Origin: JBKPFU01 sp046728975 | GTDB lineage: Bacteria; Actinomycetota; Thermoleophilia; Gaiellales; Gaiellaceae | NCBI GenBank assembly: GCA_046728975.1 | Contig: JBKPFU010000212.1 | Coordinates: 1-21,206, forward strand | Length of the DNA stretch: 21,206 nt | Direction: 5' to 3' | Shown: in pieces, positions 14,268-21,206 of the stretch | Layout: each line of letters begins with the position of its first letter | Numbering within the stretch: position 1 is the first letter of the stretch | Program-made: the position numbers and the translations under genes | The notes under the pieces: model-generated | Databases searched by the model: none | What the model was told of the DNA's origin: nothing | What the model saw: only the letters and a program-made list of their open reading frames with translations

Positions 14268-15188
14268 GTGAGGCTCGAAGGAATTCACCACATCACCTGC
14301 ATCACCGCCGACGCGCCCCGGAACGTCGATTTCTACACCCGTGTCCTGGGGCTGCGAATGGTCAAGAAGACCGTCAACCAGGACGACCCGACCGTTTACC
14401 ACCTCTTCTATGCCGACGACGTCGGCAGCCCGGGATCCGACATCACGTTCTTCGAGTATCCCGGCGTCCCGCGCGGCCGCGCCGGCGCGGGCATGGTCCA
14501 CCGGATCGTCTGGCGCCTCGCCTCCGCGGACGCGCTCGGTTTCTGGGAGGAGCGTCTCGCGGCCGCGGGCGTGGAGGTCCGAAGCGAGAACTCGAGCCTC
14601 GTCTTCTCCGATCCGGAAGGGCTTGGCCTCGAGCTTCGCGTCGTCGAGACGGAGGACGAACCGCTCGTCGCAGACCATCCGGACATTCCGCGCGAGCTCG
14701 CACTGCAGGGCTTCGACGGGGTTCGGGCGTGCAACGGAGCTCCCGATGCGAGCGCATCCTTCCTCGAAGAAACGCTTGGCTTCCAGCGTCACGACGAGCG
14801 CGAGTGGGAATCGCGCGGCGAGAAACGGGGCTCCTGGTACGCGTACGACGAGCCTCCGCCGGAGAACGGCCTCCAGGGGGCGGGCACAGTGCACCACGTC
14901 GCCTGGGCCTCGCCGCCGGACGAGCACGAGGCATGGCGCGAGCGCGTCCGGTCCGGCGGCGCAAACCCGACGCCCGTGATCGACCGGTTCTACTTCAAGT
15001 CGATCTACTTCCGTGAGCCGAGCGGCGTGCTGTTCGAGATCGCGACCATCGGGCCTGGCTTCACCGCCGACGAGCCGCTGGAGCACCTGGGCGAGCGGCT
15101 GTCGCTGCCGCCTGCGTTCGAGCACCTCCGCGAGCGGCTCGAGCCCGTCTTGACGCCGCTGCCGGAGACGCGCCCCGTCAGGTTCTGA
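14268..15188 (+). CDS. Ring-cleaving dioxygenase-like protein (vicinal oxygen chelate, MhqO/LinE type)
   Basis: This 306-residue protein has two glyoxalase-type modules. GIHHITCITADAPRNVDFYT (5-24) gives metal ligand H8, TVHHVAWA (207-214) ligand H210, and GVLFEIATIGPGF (253-265) ligand E257. The overall pattern (LGLRMVKKTVNQDDP, YHLFYADDVGSPGSDITFF) matches the ring-cleaving dioxygenase family that includes Bacillus MhqO and hydroquinone dioxygenases. Members use Fe(II) and oxygen to open hydroquinone or catechol rings. No degradation pathway genes are nearby, so detoxification of a quinone-like compound is the most that can be inferred. The GTG at 14268 starts 2 bases after the TolB-like stop. 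The 3' end overlaps the convergent 58-residue gene by 11 bases. Confidence 0.88.
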   Translation: MRLEGIHHITCITADAPRNVDFYTRVLGLRMVKKTVNQDDPTVYHLFYADDVGSPGSDITFFEYPGVPRGRAGAGMVHRIVWRLASADALGFWEERLAAAGVEVRSENSSLVFSDPEGLGLELRVVETEDEPLVADHPDIPRELALQGFDGVRACNGAPDASASFLEETLGFQRHDEREWESRGEKRGSWYAYDEPPPENGLQGAGTVHHVAWASPPDEHEAWRERVRSGGANPTPVIDRFYFKSIYFREPSGVLFEIATIGPGFTADEPLEHLGERLSLPPAFEHLRERLEPVLTPLPETRPVRF

Positions 15189-15354
15189 TCGGCGGCACGT
15201 AGCCGGGCCGGCGCCGCGCCCGGAAATCCGCAAGCCAGGCGAGTGCCCGCAATCCGATCCAGACCGGCGTCAGCAAGACATAGAAGACGACGACGGCGGC
15301 TCCGAGGACCGCCCACCAGGCAGCCCAGCGCCAGAGCGGCACGCGCGGCTTCAT
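15178..15354 (-). CDS. 58-residue membrane protein coupled to PDRP
   Basis: This short gene encodes a 58-residue protein with a tryptophan-rich hydrophobic region (LWRWAAWWAVLGAAVVVFYV, then LLTPVWIGLRALAWLA) that can form one or two membrane segments. A basic tail follows (DFRARRRPGYVPPIRT). The ATG at 15354 overlaps the PDRP stop as ATGA, a strong sign of translational coupling. Its last 11 bases overlap the end of the dioxygenase-like gene on the other strand. No family is recognised. Confidence 0.65.
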   Translation of the reverse strand: MKPRVPLWRWAAWWAVLGAAVVVFYVLLTPVWIGLRALAWLADFRARRRPGYVPPIRT

Positions 15355-16181
15355 GCCGGCTGGACCGTCGCCTCGGCCTGCCGCCGCTCGATCAACCGGA
15401 TCACGCGTGCAGCCGTCTCTTCGATCGAGAGCTCCGAGATCTCGATCACCGGGCAGCCCAGCCGCCGGTGCACCGCGGCCGCCTGGTCGAGCTCCTCGTA
15501 GATCGACACGAGCTCGGTGTAGTCGCGGTGGGTGCCGCCCATGCGGCGCGTGCGCTCGCGCCTGATCTCCTGTAGCCGGTCGGCCTCGATCGTCAGGCCC
15601 ACGATCTTCGCCGGGTCGATCTCCCAAAGGTCCGACGGCGGCTCGATCCCCTTGACGATCGGAACGTTCGCGGTCTTGTAGCCCAGGTACCCGAGGTACA
15701 TGGAGAGCGGCGTCTTCGAGGTTCGGGAGACGCCGACGAGCACGATGTCGGCCTCGTGCAGGCCGGTTCCCAGGCCGTCGTCGTAACGCACCGCGAACTC
15801 GATCGCGGCCATTCGCTTGAAATACGTCGAATCGAGCGGCGGCCGCGCGCCGGGAGTCATCCGAGCCGCCATCCCGGAAACCTTGGCCACGGCTTCGATC
15901 GGGTGGCCGAGCAGATCGCAGTAGTGGAGACGTGCGCGGCGGCAGAGAGCCCGCATCTGCTCGCGCAGCTCGGGCTCGACGATCGTGTAGATGATCACCG
16001 CCGGGCGCCCGCGCGCCCGCTCGATCACGAGCCGGAGGTCGTCGACCGTCTCCACCTTCGGATGGCGGATCTCCTCGAACTCCTGGTCCGGAAATTGCGC
16101 CTCGAGCGCGTGGGTGAGCCGCGTCGCCGTCTCTCCCGTCGAATCGGAGACCACGTGGAGCTCGACCGGCGACTTCGTCAC
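15351..16181 (-). CDS. PPDK/PEP synthase regulatory protein (bifunctional kinase/pyrophosphorylase, DUF299)
   Basis: This 276-residue protein is a member of the PDRP/PpsR family. The N-terminal HVVSDSTGETATRL (9-22) is the family signature, and GVSRTSKTPLSMYL (150-163) contains the P-loop. Family knowledge: these enzymes inactivate PPDK or PEP synthase by ADP-dependent phosphorylation of the threonine near the catalytic histidine, and reactivate it by Pi-dependent phosphorolysis. The likely substrate, ppdK, lies about 2 kb away on the same strand and keeps the required TSH motif. The GTG at 16181 follows glyS by 26 bases, and a GC-rich hairpin spans that junction. The order glyQ-glyS-PDRP matches the glyQ-glyS-yqfL order of Bacillus, so PDRP is probably the fifth gene of the recO operon. 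Confidence 0.93.
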   Translation of the reverse strand: MTKSPVELHVVSDSTGETATRLTHALEAQFPDQEFEEIRHPKVETVDDLRLVIERARGRPAVIIYTIVEPELREQMRALCRRARLHYCDLLGHPIEAVAKVSGMAARMTPGARPPLDSTYFKRMAAIEFAVRYDDGLGTGLHEADIVLVGVSRTSKTPLSMYLGYLGYKTANVPIVKGIEPPSDLWEIDPAKIVGLTIEADRLQEIRRERTRRMGGTHRDYTELVSIYEELDQAAAVHRRLGCPVIEISELSIEETAARVIRLIERRQAEATVQPA

Positions 16182-16196
16182 GGCCGGAAGCCTAGC

Positions 16197-16217
16197 CCCG
16201 CGGCTTTTTACCGCGGG
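16197..16217 (-). other. Hairpin at the glyS/PDRP junction
   Basis: CCCGCGG and CCGCGGG form a perfect 7-bp stem around a 7-base loop that contains five A residues on the mRNA strand. The glyS stop codon lies in the loop-side edge (16210-16208), and the hairpin ends about 15 bases before the PDRP start. There is no U-tract after the stem, so it is not a normal intrinsic terminator. It may affect mRNA stability or PDRP translation. Confidence 0.5.
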
Positions 16218-18055
16218 ATCTGCGAGAAATCGCCGAGCGCGCCGAGGGTGTCGCGCACGTCGAGGAGGAGCCGTAGCCGGTTCGCTCGGACCGCCGTGTC
16301 GTCGGCCATCACGAGCACCTCGTCGAAGAAGCGGTCGACGTACGGCGCCAGCTGCGATGCGGATTGGAGTGCGGAGCGCACGTCACCGTCGACGTTGATC
16401 GAAAGACCCGAAAGCGCCTCGGCGAGCGCCTTCTCCGCATCCTCGACGAGCAGCGCGCGGTCGAGCGACGGAGCTGCCTCCCGCTCCGCCTTGCCTGCCA
16501 GTCGGTGCGCCCGGTCGTACGCCGTGTAGACGCCGTCGAACTCGGCCGACTCGCGTTCGCCGTAGAGTGCTTGTGCGACCGCCGCGACGCCGCCGAGGTC
16601 GGGGACGGCCGACGCCCGGGCAGCGCGCACGTATTCGACCGGGACTTCGAGCAGCGACTCGAGGCGCTCCTCGACGAAGTCGCGCACCTCGTCGTCGAGC
16701 TGCGTGCGGTCGATCGTGAGCCCGCCTTCGATCGCCAGGCGGTCCAGTCCGATCGCGGCGCGGCGAAGCCCGTACGGGTCCCGAGATCCGGACGGACGGT
16801 GGCCGAGGGAGAACGAGACCGTGAGGGTGTCGATCTTGTCCGCCGCGGCGAGCACCTTGCCGGCGTCCGTCTCGGGTAGGGGCGCGTCTGCGGCGTCCGG
16901 CAGGTACTGCTCCTCGATCGCCTTGGCCACTCCCTCCGGATAGCCGGCGAGCCGTGCGTACTCGCCGCCGATGTACCCCTCGAGGTCGGGGAACTCGCGC
17001 ACGAGCTCCGAGGCCTGGTCGGCCTTGGCGAGCCGGGCCGCCTCCTGCGAGGCCTCTCCCCCGCCGAGCGCGACGACGAGCTTGCTCAGACGCTCCGCCT
17101 TGTCCGCGAACGTGCCCGCTCCGGCGAAGTACGTGATCGCCGACAGCTCCTTGGCCAGCGTGTCGATCCCGCGCTGGACGTCTCGCTCGAAGGTGAAGGT
17201 CGCGTCGTCCAGGCGACCCTCAAGCACCTGCTCGTTCCCACGGCGAACGGTGTCGGGGTCGCCGCCGTTGGCGACGAAGGCAAAACGGTTGCCGCCGAGC
17301 GGGAAGTAGCGCTGGTGCGACTGCATCGCCGTCACGACGACGCGCTCCGGAAGCTGGAGGAACCGCTCGTCGAAGGTGCCCTCGAGGACGACCGGGCTCT
17401 CGACGAGATACACGACCTCGTCGAGCTTCGCCCCCGGATCGCTCCAACCACCGATCGCGTCGAGCCCCTCGACGATCAGGCGCCGCCGCTCGGCCGCGTC
17501 CGGCTCGACGCCTGCGGCGCGAAGCGTCTCGGCGTACTCGGTCGCTAACTTGATCCTGATCGCCTTGCCGGTGAACCGGTGCCCGAACGACGTCGTGCCG
17601 AGCAACGTCTTCGCGTCGAGCTTCGCAAGCGTCCAGCGAACCGGCCGCGCAAAGCGGATGCCCGAGTCGTCCCAGCGCATCGACTTTGTGAACGCGAAGC
17701 CGCGGACGAGCGCATCGACCCGCTCGGGGACGACGTCGCCCAGCGGCTTCCCGGGCCGGACGACGCCGAGAAATCCGTCCCGAACCTCGAGCTCGTCCGG
17801 CGAGACGCTCTGCTTTTTCGCAAAACCCGCAGCCGCCTTCTCGCGCATTGCCTCCGGGGGGCCCTTGACCCACTCGTCCGGGGTTCGCTCCGGCAGGTCG
17901 TCGATCAGCGCCGCGAGCCGCCGGGGCGTCACGAAGATTTCGCCGGGCCGCTTGCCGAAGTGCAGCTCTGCGAGCTCGGGCAGCTGGGCCTCGGCCTCCC
18001 GACACGCGCCCGCCGGCAGTTCCTCACACCCGATCTCAAGCAGCAGCGACGGCAT
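16208..18055 (-). CDS. glyS: Glycyl-tRNA synthetase beta subunit
   Basis: This 615-residue protein is the beta chain of the alpha2-beta2 glycyl-tRNA synthetase. The N-terminus LLLEIGCEELPAGACREA is the family signature, and family motifs continue through FVTPRRLAALIDDLP, KSMRWDDSGIRFARPVRW and HQRYFPLGGN. FSLGHRPSGSRDPYGLRRAA is also typical of the family. The C-terminal part (about 500-615) is the tRNA/anticodon-binding region ending in FFDEVLVMADD. It is shorter than the roughly 690 residues of the E. coli protein, but the motifs run to the end and nothing suggests truncation. The ATG at 18055 has GGAG-type sequence just upstream and lies inside the end of glyQ (20-base overlap). The beta chain binds tRNA, while the alpha chain makes glycyl-adenylate. 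Confidence 0.95.
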   Translation of the reverse strand: MPSLLLEIGCEELPAGACREAEAQLPELAELHFGKRPGEIFVTPRRLAALIDDLPERTPDEWVKGPPEAMREKAAAGFAKKQSVSPDELEVRDGFLGVVRPGKPLGDVVPERVDALVRGFAFTKSMRWDDSGIRFARPVRWTLAKLDAKTLLGTTSFGHRFTGKAIRIKLATEYAETLRAAGVEPDAAERRRLIVEGLDAIGGWSDPGAKLDEVVYLVESPVVLEGTFDERFLQLPERVVVTAMQSHQRYFPLGGNRFAFVANGGDPDTVRRGNEQVLEGRLDDATFTFERDVQRGIDTLAKELSAITYFAGAGTFADKAERLSKLVVALGGGEASQEAARLAKADQASELVREFPDLEGYIGGEYARLAGYPEGVAKAIEEQYLPDAADAPLPETDAGKVLAAADKIDTLTVSFSLGHRPSGSRDPYGLRRAAIGLDRLAIEGGLTIDRTQLDDEVRDFVEERLESLLEVPVEYVRAARASAVPDLGGVAAVAQALYGERESAEFDGVYTAYDRAHRLAGKAEREAAPSLDRALLVEDAEKALAEALSGLSINVDGDVRSALQSASQLAPYVDRFFDEVLVMADDTAVRANRLRLLLDVRDTLGALGDFSQIPR

Positions 18056-18896
18056 CCTGCTCCTGCTCCACGTACTGCTGCGCCACCTCGCGGGCGAGGT
18101 TTCGCACACGCCCGATGTACTTCGCCCGCTCGGTGGCCGAGATCGCGCCCCGTGCATCCAGCAGGTTGAACGTGTGCGATGCCTTGAGGACCTGGTCGTA
18201 GGCGGGCAGAGGCAGCCCGCGCTCGAGCAGGGCGCGGCACTCCGTCTCGTGCTCCTCGAAACGCTTCATCAGGATCTCGACCGGGGCTTCCTCGAAGTTG
18301 TACTTCGACCACTGCCGCTCGCTCTCGCGGTAGACCTCACCCCACGTCACCCCGGGGGCCCATTCGAGCTCGAACGCGCTCGACTTGCCCTGTAGGAACA
18401 TCGCGAGCCGCTCCAACCCATAGGTCATCTCGGCGGGGACGAGTTCCACGTCGAGCCCGCCGAGCTGCTGGAAGTACGTCCATTGCGTGATCTCCATGCC
18501 GTCGCACCACACTTCCCACCCGAGCCCCCAGGCGCCGAGCGTCGGCTGTTCCCAGTCGTCCTCGACAAGCCGGATGTCGTGCTTCTTCGTATCGATCCCG
18601 AGGGCGTCGAGCGAGGCGAAGTAGACGTCGAGTACGTCGGGCGGCGTTGGCTTCAGGATCACTTGGTACTGGAAATAGTGCTGGAACCGGTACGGGTTTT
18701 CACCGTAGCGGCCGTCCGACGGCCGCACGACGGGCTCCACGTACCCCGCCTTCCACGGGCGAGGTCCGAGGCAGCGCAGAAAGGTCGCGGGGTTCATCGT
18801 GCCCGCGGCAACTTCCGTGTGGTACGGCTGCATGAGGACGCAGCCGTGCTCGGCCCAGTAGCGCTCGAGCGCCGCGATCATCTCCTGGTAGTTCAC
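18036..18896 (-). CDS. glyQ: Glycyl-tRNA synthetase alpha subunit
   Basis: This 286-residue protein is the catalytic alpha chain of the tetrameric class II glycyl-tRNA synthetase, which attaches glycine to tRNA-Gly. Conserved segments are GCVLMQPYHTEVAAGTMNPA, FLRCLGPRPWKAGYVEP, RRPSDGRYGENPYRFQHYFQ-like (VVRPSDGRYGENPYRF), LVEDDWEQPTLGAWGLGWEV and AEMTYGLERLAMFLQG. The GTG at 18896 is the only suitable start and lies 4 bases after the GNAT stop. The end overlaps glyS by 20 bases. Many actinobacteria use the unrelated single-chain enzyme, so the two-chain form is a useful taxonomic hint. Confidence 0.96.
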   Translation of the reverse strand: MNYQEMIAALERYWAEHGCVLMQPYHTEVAAGTMNPATFLRCLGPRPWKAGYVEPVVRPSDGRYGENPYRFQHYFQYQVILKPTPPDVLDVYFASLDALGIDTKKHDIRLVEDDWEQPTLGAWGLGWEVWCDGMEITQWTYFQQLGGLDVELVPAEMTYGLERLAMFLQGKSSAFELEWAPGVTWGEVYRESERQWSKYNFEEAPVEILMKRFEEHETECRALLERGLPLPAYDQVLKASHTFNLLDARGAISATERAKYIGRVRNLAREVAQQYVEQEQDAVAAA

Positions 18897-18900
18897 GCGC

Positions 18901-19320
18901 CTATCTTCGCGGTCGCTCCATCAGTCTCTTGCTTGGCCCGAAACCGAATCGCTCGTACAGCGAGTGCGCGTCGTCGGTGTGGAGGAGCCAGCGATAGTCG
19001 GCGTACGGGCCGTTCTCGATCGCCTCACGGACGAGCTCCACGCCGAGGCCTTTGCCTCTGAAGTCGGGGAGGACGTAGACGTCGCAGAGATACGCGATCG
19101 GCATACCCTGAAGGAGCGCGACACGGGCGAAGCCGATCTGCGCGGGGTCGTGATAGAGGCCGACGACGCGGGCGGCGCTGCGGTTCATCTGCTCTTGCGT
19201 CTTCCGCGACCGCCCTATCGCCCAGTAGGCCTCCTCCGAGAGGAAACGGTGGACCGCGTCGAGATCGATGCGCGTCGGATCGTCGTCGAGCTCGAACCCG
19301 CCGTCGAGCTCGCGCCTCAT
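18901..19320 (-). CDS. GNAT-family N-acetyltransferase
   Basis: This 139-residue protein has the GNAT acetyl-CoA-binding motif VYVLPDFRGKGLGVELV (81-97, with the RGKGLG loop at 88-93). A C-terminal LLHTDDAHSLYERFGF segment is typical of the family's last motif. It transfers an acetyl group to an unknown acceptor, either a small molecule or a protein. The ATG at 19320 overlaps the recO stop as ATGA, and its stop is 4 bases from the glyQ start. It therefore sits inside the recO-glyQ-glyS operon, a position not seen in the classical Bacillus order. Whether its job relates to translation is not known. Confidence 0.88.
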   Translation of the reverse strand: MRRELDGGFELDDDPTRIDLDAVHRFLSEEAYWAIGRSRKTQEQMNRSAARVVGLYHDPAQIGFARVALLQGMPIAYLCDVYVLPDFRGKGLGVELVREAIENGPYADYRWLLHTDDAHSLYERFGFGPSKRLMERPRR

Positions 19321-20063
19321 GTCGCCGAAAGCGTCTTCAGCCGGAAGCCCCCGTGAAACTCGTACGAGGACGTCACCACCGAGAGCGCATCGCGTGCGGC
19401 ACGCTCACCGAGCCCGGCCGCAGTCGCCTCCGCAAGCGGCCGTCGCAGCAGCTCCTCGATTCCCTGCAGGCCCGCGGGCGAGAGCCGCAAGGCGCCGTTC
19501 GCACATCCTTGGCAGACGGCGCCGCCCGCCTTTGCCGAATAGCCCACCAGCTGCTCCTGAGCACCGCACTCGGCGCAGGAAGTCAAATGCGGGAGGTAGC
19601 CCGCGACCCAAAGCAGCTTCAACTGGAACGAGAGCACGAGCGGGTCGAGAGCCGGCCTCGCCGGCGCACGGCTCGAAACACCGTCGAGCAGGTCGAGAAA
19701 CTTCGTCAGCGCCTCGAACGCCCGCGGGTTGCCCTCCTGCTCGCTGAACAGCCGCAGCATCGCCTCTGACCCGATCAGGCCGGCGTTCAGCCGGTAGGAA
19801 TCCCCCCGGGCGGCGTCGTGGGGATGAATGAGGTCGACACCCGTGACCGTCTGGAGCTCTCCCGAGCCCTGATGGAGAAGGGCCTCGACATGACTCAACG
19901 GCTCGAGCCGGCCGCCGAAGCGCGACTTCGTTCGGCGGATGCCTTTCGCGACCGCGCCGACACGGCCACGGTCGAGTGTGTACAGGTGCAGAACGCGGTC
20001 GGCCTCGCCGAACCGGATCGAACGTCGCCCGACGGCTTCGGTCTTGTACGTGCGGCCGGCCAC
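19317..20063 (-). CDS. recO: DNA repair protein RecO
   Basis: This 248-residue protein works with RecF and RecR to load RecA onto SSB-coated single-stranded DNA during gap repair. The N-terminal OB fold (RTYKTEAVGRRSIRFGEADR, then AVAKGIRRTKSRFGGRLEPL at about 38-57) and a helical C-terminal domain are visible. A four-cysteine zinc site is formed by C163, C166, C184 and C187. The GTG at 20063 is likely the start. TAGACT at 20078-20073 may be its -10 element, which would give a short leader or none. It is the first gene of the recO-GNAT-glyQ-glyS-PDRP operon and is divergent from the glutaredoxin gene with 34 bases between starts. Confidence 0.93.
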   Translation of the reverse strand: MAGRTYKTEAVGRRSIRFGEADRVLHLYTLDRGRVGAVAKGIRRTKSRFGGRLEPLSHVEALLHQGSGELQTVTGVDLIHPHDAARGDSYRLNAGLIGSEAMLRLFSEQEGNPRAFEALTKFLDLLDGVSSRAPARPALDPLVLSFQLKLLWVAGYLPHLTSCAECGAQEQLVGYSAKAGGAVCQGCANGALRLSPAGLQGIEELLRRPLAEATAAGLGERAARDALSVVTSSYEFHGGFRLKTLSAT

Positions 20064-20097
20064 TAGTTGCCAAGTCTAGATCGGGCCTAGGCGGGGA

Positions 20098-20364
20098 ATG
20101 AGCAGGCGAATGGCGCGCGTCCAGATCTACACGACCGACTGGTGCGGGTACTGCGTCCGGGCCAAGGCCCTGCTCGACGGAAAGGGAGTCGAGTACGAGG
20201 AGATCCGCGTCGACGAGGACCCGCACTTCCGCCGCAGGCTGCTCGAGCTGACGGGCAGCTGGACCGTTCCGCAGATCCTGGTCGACGGAGAGCCGATCGG
20301 GGGTTATACCGAGCTCTGGCAGCTCGACCGCTCGGGCCGCCTGGACGAGAAGCTCGCGGCCTAG
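20098..20364 (+). CDS. grxC: Glutaredoxin (GrxC/glutaredoxin-3 type)
   Basis: This 88-residue thioredoxin-fold protein reduces disulfides or mixed disulfides. It has the CGYC redox motif (C16, C19) after VQIYTTDW, the cis-proline segment WTVPQI (P58) and IGGYTEL (67-73), the thiol-ligand binding loop. Length and motifs fit glutaredoxin 3, but in actinobacteria that lack glutathione such proteins may use another thiol or a mycoredoxin-like route (inference). Two ATGs are possible, 20098 and 20110. The second directly precedes the first beta strand and AGG lies just upstream of it. The gene's stop shares three bases with the convergent mutM stop. Confidence 0.9.
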   Translation: MSRRMARVQIYTTDWCGYCVRAKALLDGKGVEYEEIRVDEDPHFRRRLLELTGSWTVPQILVDGEPIGGYTELWQLDRSGRLDEKLAA

Positions 20365-21200
20365 GAGCGCTCGCGCAGTTGACACCCGGGGCAGTACCAG
20401 GTGCCGCGGCCTCCGGCGCGCGTCTTCTCGATCGGCGTGCCGCAGCGCCCGCAGGGCTCGCCCTCGCCCCCGTACACGCGAAACTCTTCCTGCATCCGGC
20501 CCCGCGCGCCGTCAGGCGTGCGGTAGTTGCTCAACGTCGCCCCCTGGCGGGCAATGCCGGCCCGTAGCGCGCGCCTGATGCCGCGGACGAGGGCCTGAAG
20601 CTCGGCGGGCTGGAGCTCGCCCGCCGGCCGGAGCGGATGGATCTGCGCGTACCAGAGCGCCTCGTCGACGTAGATGTTGCCCATGCCCGCGAGCGTCCGC
20701 TGGTCGAGCAGCGCGGCCTTGATCGGCGCACGGCGGCCCGCCAGCCGCTCCGCGAGGCGGCGCGCAGTGAACGCGCGCTCGAGGGGTTCGGCCCCGAGTC
20801 TCGCTGCGAAGTATGGGTCGATCTGCGCCTCGTCGAGGACGAGCCAAGTTCCGAACCGCCGCACGTCGCGGTATACGACGTCCGATCCGTCGTCTAATCT
20901 GACAACAGCCCGCCGGTGCGCGTCGGCCTCGGCGGCGCCGCCGTTCCGCGCGTGACGGAAGTTGCCGGTCATACGGAGGTGAATGAGGAGAACCCGACCG
21001 CTCTCGAATCGGACAACCAGATACTTGCCGCGGCGGCCGAGGGCGACGACGCGCTCGCCTTCCATCTCCGACGCGACCGAGCTCGGGTCGAACGGCCGCG
21101 TCAGCCTCGGGTCGAGGATCTCGACCTGCTCGAAGGTTCGGCCGACGAGCACCGGCTCGAGGCGGCTTCGGATCGTCTCGACCTCGGGCAGCTCGGGCAC
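20361..21200 (-). CDS. mutM: Formamidopyrimidine-DNA glycosylase (Fpg/MutM)
   Basis: This complete 279-residue bifunctional glycosylase/AP lyase removes 8-oxoguanine and formamidopyrimidines. The N-terminus MPELPEVETI supplies the catalytic P2 (after Met removal) and E3, GRRGKYL gives the conserved lysine K59, and LAGMGNIYVDEALW is the helix-two-turn-helix motif. NYRTPDGARGRMQEEFRVYG leads to a four-cysteine zinc finger (C250, C253, C270, C273). The GTG at 21200 must be the start because the proline catalytic residue follows directly. Only six bases remain upstream, so the ribosome-binding site and any partner gene are not visible. Confidence 0.96.
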   Translation of the reverse strand: MPELPEVETIRSRLEPVLVGRTFEQVEILDPRLTRPFDPSSVASEMEGERVVALGRRGKYLVVRFESGRVLLIHLRMTGNFRHARNGGAAEADAHRRAVVRLDDGSDVVYRDVRRFGTWLVLDEAQIDPYFAARLGAEPLERAFTARRLAERLAGRRAPIKAALLDQRTLAGMGNIYVDEALWYAQIHPLRPAGELQPAELQALVRGIRRALRAGIARQGATLSNYRTPDGARGRMQEEFRVYGGEGEPCGRCGTPIEKTRAGGRGTWYCPGCQLRERS

Positions 21201-21206
21201 GTCCGA

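Noticed and set aside
16197..16217. Intrinsic terminator after glyS
   Set aside because: The stem is good, but no U-tract follows on the mRNA strand, and PDRP starts just downstream in a conserved gene order.
18897..18960. T-box or other riboswitch ahead of glyQ
   Set aside because: Only 4 bases separate the GNAT stop from the glyQ start, and the upstream sequence is coding.

Overview
This window is a gene-dense piece of a high-GC bacterial chromosome. I count 20 protein-coding genes (19 complete, one running off the left edge), with gaps mostly under 65 bases and many start/stop overlaps. I see no rRNA, tRNA, insertion sequence, integrase, CRISPR array or long repeat. Several traits point to the Actinomycetota: frequent GTG starts, LexA boxes of the Gram-positive CGAAC-N4-GTTCG type, and an ImuB/DUF6504/DnaE2 translesion set. 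The two-subunit glycyl-tRNA synthetase (glyQ + glyS), absent from many familiar actinobacteria, would fit a deep-branching class such as Thermoleophilia. That placement is inference, not something the sequence proves.

Left part (1-6100) is a DNA-damage mutagenesis region on the minus strand. A promoter with two LexA boxes drives imuB (a Y-family polymerase-like protein without the catalytic carboxylates) and an overlapping DUF6504 gene. About 0.7 kb further on come dnaE2 (error-prone DNA polymerase III alpha) and a GH15-type glycoside hydrolase cut by the window edge. A bicupin gene on the plus strand fills the gap between DUF6504 and dnaE2. Its stop lies 2 bp from the DUF6504 stop and its start overlaps the dnaE2 start, so a transcript from imuB to dnaE2 would be antisense to it.

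Middle part (6073-10072) is a set of short, unrelated transcription units: a ComB-family phosphatase, a rhomboid protease with an N-terminal B-box-like zinc finger, a small secreted RTX-repeat protein, a secreted GH26-like glycosidase, a lipoprotein and a small membrane protein.

The central metabolic block (10069-16181) holds pyruvate,phosphate dikinase (ppdK) with two downstream uncharacterised genes, a divergent TolB-like propeller protein followed by a ring-cleaving dioxygenase-like gene, and then the PPDK regulatory kinase/phosphorylase (PDRP) coupled to a 58-residue membrane protein. PDRP and its presumed target PPDK are about 2 kb apart in separate transcription units.

Right part (15178-20063) is a tightly packed minus-strand operon, recO > GNAT > glyQ > glyS > PDRP > small membrane protein. 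It resembles the recO-glyQ-glyS-yqfL order of Bacillus. Beyond it are a glutaredoxin gene and, converging on it, mutM, whose stop codon shares bases with the glutaredoxin stop. The region thus combines recombination and base-excision repair, translation and SOS mutagenesis genes. Nothing looks recently transferred.
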